A stretch of 8,584 nucleotides of DNA from the NCBI GenBank assembly GCA_028711205.1, contig JAQTSP010000104.1, forward strand, positions 1-8,584, given 5' to 3'. The notes under the pieces were generated by a model, which made no database searches, was not told where the DNA came from, and saw only the letters and a program-made list of their open reading frames with translations. Origin of the DNA: Eubacteriales bacterium. Its GTDB lineage: Bacteria > Bacillota > Clostridia > Christensenellales > SZUA-584. This document shows positions 1 through 6,087 of this stretch, piece by piece (the first letter of the stretch is position 1; every line of letters starts with the position of its first letter). Both the position numbers and the translations under genes were made by a program.

Positions 1-735
1 ATGGCGGAGCTGTTCGGCAAAGAAGGCGGCTGCAGCAAAGGGCGCGGCGGAAGCATGCACATGTATAAAAAGTCGGTTGGTTTTTTGGGCACGAACGGCA
101 TGGTCGGCGGCGGGATCGGCCTTGCGGTCGGCGCGGGGCTGACGATCAAAACGCTCAGGAAAGACGCCGTATCGGTCGTATTCTTTGGCGACGGTGCAAG
201 CAACATGGGCATATTTTACGAGTCGCTGAATCTGGCCTCTGCGTTAAAACTCCCTGTGATATTCATCTGTGAGAATAATCTGTACGCGACATCGACGCCG
301 TTGAGAGACATCGCCGCCAATCCGGAAATCGCGACAAGAGGCGGGGCGTTCCATATAGCCAGTGTCGCTATTGACGGCAACGATGTTATCAAAGTATACG
401 AAACCGTGGCAGAGGCCATAGAGCGTGCGAAGAGAGGCGACGGGCCGACGCTGATCGAAGCGAAAACGTACAGGCAGCACGGGCATCATGAAGGAGATCA
501 GCTGTACGGAACATACCGGACAAAGGAAGAGCTCGATACGTGGATCAAAATGAAGGATCCGATTGAGAATTACAAAAAGAGGCTGATTTGCGTATTTGAA
601 ATGAGTGAAGACAACATTGCGTCAGTTGAACAAAAAGTTGAAGATGAGATACGAGAAGCGATCGACTATGCAAAAAACAGCCGGGAGCCGGATCCGGCGG
701 ATGTTGCGAGATTCGTATTCAGGGAGGCGAGATAA
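1..735 (+). CDS. TPP-dependent dehydrogenase E1 component, alpha subunit (5'-partial)
   Basis: This is the alpha subunit of a two-subunit thiamine-diphosphate E1, of the acetoin/pyruvate dehydrogenase family. It binds TPP and, with the beta subunit, decarboxylates or cleaves a 2-keto substrate and passes the acyl or hydroxyalkyl unit to a lipoyl arm. The TPP/Mg motif is clear: GDG at residues 63-65, then 27 residues to NN at 92-93. KGRGGSMHM near the N-terminus and YRQHGHHEGD near residue 160 match the family; the GHxxGD form of this loop resembles acetoin-type E1 more than the GHSxSD loop of pyruvate dehydrogenase. Only 244 residues are visible against about 320-330 usual. The first codon is an ATG at base 1, but MAELFGK is normally internal, so about 80 N-terminal residues probably lie upstream of the window. 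The stop is 2 bases before the beta-subunit start. The family call is firm; the substrate is not. Confidence 0.93.
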   Translation: MAELFGKEGGCSKGRGGSMHMYKKSVGFLGTNGMVGGGIGLAVGAGLTIKTLRKDAVSVVFFGDGASNMGIFYESLNLASALKLPVIFICENNLYATSTPLRDIAANPEIATRGGAFHIASVAIDGNDVIKVYETVAEAIERAKRGDGPTLIEAKTYRQHGHHEGDQLYGTYRTKEELDTWIKMKDPIENYKKRLICVFEMSEDNIASVEQKVEDEIREAIDYAKNSREPDPADVARFVFREAR

Positions 736-737
736 TT

Positions 738-1715
738 ATGGGGAAGAGAGTTTCATTCATGAATGCAATCCGTGACGGTATTGCTGAGGAAATGCGAAAA
801 GATCCGACCGTTGTCATAATGGGCGAAGGCGTTGGCGAAAGAGGCGGCAGCTACGGGCATACGAAAAATTTATGGCAGGAATTCGGGGCTGAAAGAGTGA
901 TTGACACACCGATCAGTGAAAACGGATTTACGGGTATGGCTGTCGGCGCCGCGGCAACAGGCTTGAGGCCGATCGTGGACATCATGTTTGCCGATATCCT
1001 ATATGAAATCATGAGCCAGGTCGCACAGCAGGCAGGGAAACTGTCGTACATGTCTGCGGGGCAATACAGCGTCCCCATGGTGATTCGCGCACAGATGGGC
1101 TGCCGTATTACAGGCCCGCATCACTCGGCCTGCCTTTATGCGCTGTGCATGCATGTTCCGGGGCTCAAAGTGGTTGTTCCGGGAAACGCATATGACGCAA
1201 AAGGCCTGATGAAAACGGCAATCCGGGATGATGACCCCGTGGTGTTTTTTGAACATAAATTCAATTATGCGGTAAGAAGCGAGCTTCCCGAAGAAGAATA
1301 TTATGTGCCGTTTGACAAAGCAAATATATTAAGAGAAGGAAAGGATATCACCGTTGTTTCAATAGGGCCGATGCAGGATAAGGTATTAAGCGCAATCGAA
1401 AAGGGCCTCGTTGATGCGGATGTCGAGCTGATTGACCCAAGGGTATACGTTCCGCTGAACTTTGACGAGATCCGTGAGTCGGTCAAAAAAACGGGCCGGC
1501 TGGTGATTGTTGAAGAGGGGTATCTGACTTGCGGCGCGGGTGCGGAGATCGCAGCGCGCGTATCCGAAACAGTCATGGGCAGCATGAAGGCGCCAATTGT
1601 CCGGGTCGCGGCGCTGGATATCCCCCATCCATATGCACCTGTATTGGAGCATGCGATGATTCCGGATGAACAGGATATTGCCGATGCGGTCAACAGTGTC
1701 ATGAGCCATAAATAG
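738..1715 (+). CDS. TPP-dependent dehydrogenase E1 component, beta subunit
   Basis: This is the beta subunit of the E1 heterotetramer, 325 residues, the normal full length. The N-terminal pyrimidine-binding domain carries MGEGVGERGGSYG (around 28-40), which supplies the glutamate that activates TPP. It also has ENGFTGMAVGAA and the RITGPHHSACLYAL segment, equivalent to the GPxHS active-site stretch of the family. The C-terminal transketolase-like domain contains ELIDPRVYVPLNFDEI and DIPHPYAPVLE. The usual IDLRTLxPLD reads IDPRVYVPLN here, a mild divergence from pyruvate dehydrogenase beta that could reflect a different substrate. The start ATG at 738 is supported by AGGGAGG at 721-727, ten bases upstream and inside the end of the alpha gene, so the two subunits are probably translationally linked. 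I see no frameshift or missing motif. It could be annotated as acetoin or branched-chain E1 beta; sequence alone does not decide. Confidence 0.95.
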   Translation: MGKRVSFMNAIRDGIAEEMRKDPTVVIMGEGVGERGGSYGHTKNLWQEFGAERVIDTPISENGFTGMAVGAAATGLRPIVDIMFADILYEIMSQVAQQAGKLSYMSAGQYSVPMVIRAQMGCRITGPHHSACLYALCMHVPGLKVVVPGNAYDAKGLMKTAIRDDDPVVFFEHKFNYAVRSELPEEEYYVPFDKANILREGKDITVVSIGPMQDKVLSAIEKGLVDADVELIDPRVYVPLNFDEIRESVKKTGRLVIVEEGYLTCGAGAEIAARVSETVMGSMKAPIVRVAALDIPHPYAPVLEHAMIPDEQDIADAVNSVMSHK

Positions 1716-1722
1716 AAAGGAG
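1716..1722 (+). promoter_or_regulatory. Ribosome binding site for the GTG-started lipoyl gene
   Basis: AAAGGAG begins directly after the E1 beta stop codon and sits 8 bases before GTG at 1731. No in-frame ATG gives a better placement, so this site fixes the GTG start of the small lipoyl protein. Confidence 0.75.
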
Positions 1723-1730
1723 CCAGAAAA

Positions 1731-1973
1731 GTGAAGGTCGAAATTAAAGTGCCGCAGCAGGGACTGACGGTAGACTACATTACATTCAGCAGCTGGAAAG
1801 TATCACCGGGCGATGCGGTTAATAAGGGCGATGCGATTGCCCAAATCGAGTCGGAAAAAGCGGTGCTGGAAATTGAAGCCCCGGAAAGCGGAAAAATTAT
1901 TGAGTTTGTCGCAGAGCCGGGCGAGGAATACCAAATAGGCGAAGTGCTGGCTTATCTGGAAACGGAGATGTGA
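1731..1973 (+). CDS. Free-standing lipoyl (biotinyl/lipoyl-attachment) domain protein
   Basis: This 80-residue protein consists of one lipoyl domain only. The modification motif IESEKAVLEIEAPESGKI places the acceptor lysine at K43, in the usual hairpin turn, with the expected downstream beta-strand and GEEYQIGEVLAYLE ending. By family knowledge the lysine would carry lipoate and accept the acyl group from E1; the acidic ESEKA context favours lipoate over biotin (no AMKM). It lies in the operon position where a full E2 (lipoyl, subunit-binding and acyltransferase domains, about 400 residues) normally follows E1 beta, yet it ends in a clean TGA with only one base before the SDR start. I see no remnant of an E2 catalytic domain afterwards. 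It therefore appears to be a genuine lone carrier domain rather than a truncated gene. Which enzyme unloads it is not visible here. Confidence 0.9.
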   Translation: MKVEIKVPQQGLTVDYITFSSWKVSPGDAVNKGDAIAQIESEKAVLEIEAPESGKIIEFVAEPGEEYQIGEVLAYLETEM

Positions 1974-1974
1974 T

Positions 1975-2757
1975 GTGATGATGAAGGATTTATTCGATAT
2001 TTCGGGCCGTATTGCCGTTGTGACGGGCGCAAACAGCGGGATCGGGTCGGCGGCGGCCGAACTGCTTGCGTCAAAGGGCGCCAATGTGGCGCTGATCGGC
2101 AGAAGAGAGCCGGACGACCCGGCCATTGTTGAGCTTCTCGGAAACGTAGAGGAACATAAAACGCTGTGCAAATACTATCAATGCAGTGTTTCCACCGAGA
2201 GCGATGTTGTGGCAACGGCACAACGGATAAAGAAAGATTTTGGAAGAGTCGATATACTTTTCAACAATGCAGCGGCAGCAAAGCTCATGTTTCTCGAAGA
2301 GATGACGGAAGAGCAGTGGGATTTAACTGTCGATACCAGCCTCAAAGGCACGTTCCTCTGCTGCCGTGAGTTCGGAAAGATCATGATTGAACAGAAGCGG
2401 GGCGCAATCGTCAACATGGCGTCGATCGCCGGCGTGCTCGGCCTGCCGCGAGGCACCGCGCATCACAGCGCAGCCAAAGCCGGCGTGATGGGATTCACAA
2501 GGGCCGCGGCCGTGGAATGGGCCAAACATGGCATCAGGGTCAATACGATCGTCCCGGGGCAAATCGGAACGTCATCACTGCAAAAGGTGTTTGAGACGAA
2601 TGAGAAATTCAAACAGGATATATTAAACGATATTCCGCTGGGACGTGTTGGGCTGCCCGAAGAAATTGCGCATAGCGTTTTGTTTTTGGTATCTGACGCG
2701 GCGGGGTTTATAACAGGGCAGACATTGATCGCCGACGGCGGGACTGTTATTAAATAA
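1975..2757 (+). CDS. Short-chain dehydrogenase/reductase-family protein with altered catalytic tetrad
   Basis: This 260-residue protein has the classical SDR fold: cofactor motif TGANSGIG at 18-25, NNA at 97-99, and a C-terminal FITGQTLIADGG. Length and overall pattern match FabG-like or sugar/polyol SDRs that use NAD(P). The catalytic tetrad Asn-Ser-Tyr-Lys reads Ser122-Ser150-His164-Lys168: the helix usually ending VNLKG has TSLKG, and the YxxxK motif reads HSAAK. Both changes are one transition away from the canonical codon (AAC to AGC, TAC to CAC). Ordinary SDR oxidoreductase activity is therefore doubtful; it may be inactive, regulatory, or use a different mechanism. The start is uncertain: GTG 1975, ATG 1978 and ATG 1981 are consecutive in frame, with GGAG at 1964-1967 giving spacings of 7, 10 and 13. 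It almost abuts the lipoyl gene, indicating the same transcript. Confidence 0.9.
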   Translation: MMMKDLFDISGRIAVVTGANSGIGSAAAELLASKGANVALIGRREPDDPAIVELLGNVEEHKTLCKYYQCSVSTESDVVATAQRIKKDFGRVDILFNNAAAAKLMFLEEMTEEQWDLTVDTSLKGTFLCCREFGKIMIEQKRGAIVNMASIAGVLGLPRGTAHHSAAKAGVMGFTRAAAVEWAKHGIRVNTIVPGQIGTSSLQKVFETNEKFKQDILNDIPLGRVGLPEEIAHSVLFLVSDAAGFITGQTLIADGGTVIK

Positions 2758-2778
2758 TAACCGGACAGGAGAGAGACC

Positions 2779-3836
2779 ATGAAGGCGCTGCAAAAACTGG
2801 ATTACGGAAAAGACCTGATGGAAATCAGAGAGGTAACAAAGCCAGAGATTATCAACGATGATGATGTGCTGATCAAAGTGAAGGCGGCCGGTGTTTGCGG
2901 TACGGATATTCATATATATAACGATGAGTTTACATATTTTCCTCCTGTGACGCTTGGCCACGAGTTTTCCGGTGTTATCGAGGCTGTCGGTAAGGCCTTT
3001 CGAAGTTCAAAGCCGGTGACAGAATCGTGGCCGAGCCACACGCAGAGGCTTGTATGGTGTGCGATTTGTGCAGAAGGGGATATTGGCAGATTTGCCCCGA
3101 AAAACGCTCTCCCGGCTGGGGCAGGGACGGTGCGTTTACCGATTATCTGATCATGCCGGAAAAGCTTCTGCACAAAATCCCCGAAGGCGTACCGTTCGAT
3201 GTGGCGGCACTGGCGGAGCCTGTGGCCATCGTGACCGGCTATGTTTCGGAAAGAGTGAAGATCTACCTGCAGGATTTTGTTGTGGTTGTCGGCGCCGGCC
3301 CTATCGGCATGCTGGCGGCGCTGGCCGCGAAGGAAAACGGCGCGTCGAAGGTTGTTATGCTGGGCGTCGATGCCGATGAGCCGTTGAGGTTTAAGACGGC
3401 CTTAGAGCTTGGGACCGACAGAGTCATCAATGTCATGAAAGAGAATGCGCAAGAGATCATTTCGGACATGACAGATGGCCGTATGGCGGATGTGGTTATT
3501 GAGGCGTCGGGTAACGAAAAGGGCATACAGTCGGCTTTTCATATTGTCAGAAAATGCGGCCGGATATGTATTATCGGCCTGGCCGCAAAAGACGGTGTCA
3601 GTGTGCCATGGAACACGGCGCAAAGCAAGATTCTTGATGTGTTCTTTAATATGAGTTCAAGTTATACATCGTGGGACAGCGCGCTGAAACTCATGGCAAA
3701 TACAAAATATGATTTGACGAAGCTGATATCGCATAAGGAGCAGATTGAAAACTGGCGGGATGTTTTTGATGATTTGATTAACGGGCGGGGCATAAAAGCG
3801 GTGTTTATTCCGGAATCGGAAAAACAAAATGTGTAG
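2779..3836 (+). pseudogene. Zinc-dependent medium-chain alcohol/polyol dehydrogenase, frameshifted
   Basis: An MDR-family zinc dehydrogenase (threonine, sorbitol, xylitol or galactitol dehydrogenase-like) is split across two frames. The first frame (2779-3150, 123 codons) encodes the catalytic-zinc residues Cys40 in GVCGTDIH and GHE at 60-62, then loses homology after VGK. From 2994 the next frame continues perfectly with GLSKFKAGDRIV and runs to the stop at 3836. Restoring one G near 2994 gives a 352-residue protein, a normal MDR length. It would have structural-zinc cysteines at 92, 95, 98 and 106 (CxxCxxCx7C), the SPGWGRDGAF segment, ALAEP, and the NAD motif GAGPIG at 172-177. The start ATG has a GGAGAG site at about 2768-2773. 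Everything else is intact, so the lesion is recent or a sequencing error. No slippery heptamer suggests programmed frameshifting. Unrepaired, neither half is a working enzyme: one lacks the cofactor domain, the other the catalytic zinc site. Confidence 0.88.
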
Positions 3837-3839
3837 TAT

Positions 3840-4775
3840 ATGAAGACGAAAACATTTGAAGAAAAATATAAAAACGTTAAAGCGATTCGCTTGGAAAATG
3901 ATTATTTATCCGTGGGCGTGCTTCCCGTTAATGGCGCCAAGGTTTTTTCACTGTATAACAGGATCACGGGCAGGGAGTATATGACCCAGGCAGTTTCACA
4001 ACAGTACGCAGAATTGAAATTTGGAGAGGAATACATCCAGGCGGAGGTGAGCGGTTTTGATGACTGTTTCCCGACGGTGGACCCGTGCGTATACGCTGAT
4101 TATCCGTGGGAAGGCACGCCAATTGCCGATCACGGGGAAACATGCCAGCTCAAATGGGATTACGCATTGCATGACTCCGGGGTAGATATGGAGGTGCATG
4201 GCGTACGCTTCCCGTATGTGCTCAGAAAGTCGTTGCGTTTTAAAGACGACAAAACGCTGAGAATCGAATACGAGGCTAAAAACTGCTGCGCGTATGATAT
4301 GAAGTTTATATGGACAGGGCATATCATGTTAAACGCACAGGAAGGCGGCCGCATCATCCTGCCGTACGAGCAGGGCGCCCGCGCGAAAATAGTGTTTTCT
4401 TTTAATGAAAGGCTCGGAAAGCCCGGAGATATTGTCGAGTGGCCGTCGGATTTTGCGAAAGACGGGGAAAAGCAAAGATTTGATGTGACCGCAAAACGCA
4501 ACCCGAATGGGAACAATTACAAATTAAGTTTTATTGATAGAATAAAAAAGGGAGAATTCATATATCAATACCCGGATGGGGATAGCGTTCGATTATTATT
4601 TCCGCAACAAAGGATTTCTTATATGAACATTTGGGTCAACGAGGGATCGGCGTTTGGCCTTCATTCCATCGCACCCGAACCGTCTTTCGGATCTTGTGAT
4701 ACGCCGATTGAAGGAGAGGCAGGTGTTCTCAAGGCGCGAGGCACACAAGACTGGTATTTGGAGTTTTTGGTTTGA
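3840..4775 (+). CDS. Aldose 1-epimerase (galactose mutarotase)-like protein
   Basis: This 311-residue protein resembles aldose 1-epimerase family beta-sandwich enzymes, which interconvert alpha and beta anomers of sugars in the cytoplasm. Visible family marks are GFDDCFPTVDP, then WEGTPIADHGE with His98, WTGHIMLN with His161, and a C-terminal APEPSFGSCD with Glu280 placed like the catalytic base. These would be the expected two-histidine-plus-glutamate set, though I assign them by position only. There is no signal peptide, so it is cytoplasmic. It starts 3 bases after the dehydrogenase stop and has only a weak purine-rich stretch upstream, so translation probably depends on coupling to the preceding gene. 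The frameshift in that gene moves an early stop to 3148-3150 and could therefore lower expression here. It is more divergent than GalM and could belong to a mutarotase-like subgroup acting on sugar derivatives. Confidence 0.8.
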   Translation: MKTKTFEEKYKNVKAIRLENDYLSVGVLPVNGAKVFSLYNRITGREYMTQAVSQQYAELKFGEEYIQAEVSGFDDCFPTVDPCVYADYPWEGTPIADHGETCQLKWDYALHDSGVDMEVHGVRFPYVLRKSLRFKDDKTLRIEYEAKNCCAYDMKFIWTGHIMLNAQEGGRIILPYEQGARAKIVFSFNERLGKPGDIVEWPSDFAKDGEKQRFDVTAKRNPNGNNYKLSFIDRIKKGEFIYQYPDGDSVRLLFPQQRISYMNIWVNEGSAFGLHSIAPEPSFGSCDTPIEGEAGVLKARGTQDWYLEFLV

Positions 4776-4800
4776 AGCGGATAGAATTGTGAGGTTGGTT

Positions 4801-6030
4801 ATGTGGGATCATCATTATTTTGAAACAGAGAGTATTCGAGAAGAGATCACGGGATTTTTATTTAACCTTGTTAATATCAGTTCTTATTCAAATGATGAAG
4901 TTGAACTGGCCAATTACTGTTTTGACATGTTTTCAAAAATTAAAAAGCTGAGTGTTTCCAGGGTTCCCATGGACAATTCTATCAAGAACCATCCTTTGTA
5001 TTGTTCAGGAATGGGAAATGAATACAAGAATAATTTTAATATTGAAGTTATCTACAAGGGGACGGGAGAAAGAGACCCGATATATCTGAACGCACATATG
5101 GATACAGTCCCGGCGGCGCAAGGGAATGAACACTTGCTTGCGCCCAGGATGAAGGATGGTATTATCTATGGTTTGGGCGCATGTGACGACAAGGGAGGCA
5201 TCGCATCCATCTATACGGTATTTCGGATGTTGTCGGAGAGCGGCATATCACTGCCCTTTGATGTCGTGGGGCATTTGGTTGTCGAAGAGGAGATCGGCGG
5301 CAATGGTACGCTGGCTGTAACGAACAAACCCATGAAAGGGCAAAGTGCAATCGTCATGGAACCGTCGGGAGATAATATATTCTGCTCCCATCGGGCAGGG
5401 CTTTGGATAAAGATTAGTTGTCAGGGAACGGCCTGCCATACGGGTTCAAAAGACGCGGCAAGCAGCGTCAGCGCGCTGGATGTGGCGCTGTGTGCGATAG
5501 ATGTTTTAAAAAAGACCCACGCCGATTATGTGCAGGAATGCAGAGAAAATCCTGTCAAATACTATGAAGATTATCTTCCCTATTTGAATGTTGGCATCGT
5601 CGACTGCGGCGATTGGCCGGGAACCGTTCCAAATACGGGCGTCGTTGTGGCTTCTATCGGCATACTGCCAAATATCAGCACGGACGATATGAAGAAAAGG
5701 ATATCAGATGCTTATGAAAAAGTTGAGATGCTGAATAAGCATACCGCCATAGAGTATATTTTCGATAGAAATTCCAGCGTGCTCGATGAGAACGACGATT
5801 TGGTATTGGATTTAATCAAAGCCGGTAAAAAACATGGAAGAAAGCTTATACCTTTGGCCATGAAAGCGATTTGTGATAAATATTTTTACCAGGAAATCCA
5901 TGGGATACCTGCCGTGGCGTTTGGACCGGGGAAACTTGAAGATGCGCATTCTGCAACTGAGCAGGTCGCGATTAAGGATGTGTTAAAGGTTGCAGAGATT
6001 CTCTGCGAATATATACAAATGAAATGCTAA
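4801..6030 (+). CDS. M20-family metallohydrolase (ArgE/DapE-like deacylase or peptidase)
   Basis: This 409-residue cytoplasmic dizinc hydrolase belongs to the family that includes acetylornithine deacetylase, succinyl-diaminopimelate desuccinylase and carboxypeptidases; these cleave an amide bond next to a carboxylate. All key residues are present: HMD (His99, Asp101), GACDDKGG (bridging Asp129), VEEEIGG (Glu163 base, Glu164 ligand), MEPSGD (Glu187) and DAHSATEQ (His383). The inserted dimerisation domain, including ACHTG, is also intact. I start it at ATG 4801, which has GAGG at 4791-4794. The reading frame stays open upstream to 4654, but that part overlaps the epimerase gene and has no family similarity. 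The gap to the epimerase gene is 25 bases, so cotranscription is likely. Base use is more AT-rich than in the E1-SDR part. Placement next to a TRAP transporter suggests it processes the imported compound; the substrate cannot be read from sequence. Confidence 0.9.
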   Translation: MWDHHYFETESIREEITGFLFNLVNISSYSNDEVELANYCFDMFSKIKKLSVSRVPMDNSIKNHPLYCSGMGNEYKNNFNIEVIYKGTGERDPIYLNAHMDTVPAAQGNEHLLAPRMKDGIIYGLGACDDKGGIASIYTVFRMLSESGISLPFDVVGHLVVEEEIGGNGTLAVTNKPMKGQSAIVMEPSGDNIFCSHRAGLWIKISCQGTACHTGSKDAASSVSALDVALCAIDVLKKTHADYVQECRENPVKYYEDYLPYLNVGIVDCGDWPGTVPNTGVVVASIGILPNISTDDMKKRISDAYEKVEMLNKHTAIEYIFDRNSSVLDENDDLVLDLIKAGKKHGRKLIPLAMKAICDKYFYQEIHGIPAVAFGPGKLEDAHSATEQVAIKDVLKVAEILCEYIQMKC

Positions 6031-6044
6031 CCTATACCTACCAA

Positions 6045-6064
6045 TTTGCATTATCCAATGCAAA
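6045..6064 (+). promoter_or_regulatory. Perfect inverted repeat upstream of dctP (candidate operator or 5' hairpin)
   Basis: Arms TTTGCATT and AATGCAAA are exact reverse complements (8 bp each) separated by ATCC. The element ends 10 bases before the AAGGAGG ribosome site of dctP and starts 14 bases after the M20 stop codon. There is no T-run after it, so it is not a typical terminator. It could be a repressor operator controlling the transporter genes, or a small mRNA hairpin at the gene junction. Its existence is certain; its function is inferred. Confidence 0.5.
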
Positions 6065-6074
6065 GTAAAATAAA

Positions 6075-6081
6075 AAGGAGG
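6075..6081 (+). promoter_or_regulatory. Strong ribosome binding site for dctP
   Basis: AAGGAGG lies 6 bases before ATG 6088. This near-ideal site settles the start over the upstream in-frame TTG at 6046, and suggests high translation, as expected for a solute-binding protein. Confidence 0.85.
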
Positions 6082-6087
6082 CTAGTC

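Noticed and set aside
1301..1702. Antisense open frame of 133 codons over E1 beta
   Set aside because: It is a mirror of a strongly conserved coding gene, with no ribosome site and no recognisable protein features. The other antisense frames were dismissed for the same reason.
2989..3000. Programmed ribosomal frameshift in the zinc dehydrogenase
   Set aside because: No X-XXY-YYZ heptamer or obvious downstream stimulatory structure, and metabolic dehydrogenases are not known to need one; a base loss or sequencing error is simpler.
3027..3836. Separate gene starting at GTG 3027
   Set aside because: It is the downstream half of the frameshifted zinc dehydrogenase. It lacks the catalytic Cys and GHE, homology continues upstream to 2994 in the same frame, and no ribosome site precedes GTG 3027.
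4654..4800. Upstream extension of the M20 gene
   Set aside because: The extra 49 codons overlap the end of the epimerase gene in another frame and show no M20 similarity; ATG 4801 has its own GAGG site.
5990..6017. Possible promoter TTGCAG / TATACA with 16-base spacing before dctP
   Set aside because: Only three of six and four of six bases match the consensus boxes, and it lies inside the M20 coding sequence; too weak to annotate.
6046..6087. TTG start of dctP at 6046
   Set aside because: It lies within the palindrome and would put a charged stretch before a standard lipoprotein signal; AAGGAGG points to ATG 6088.
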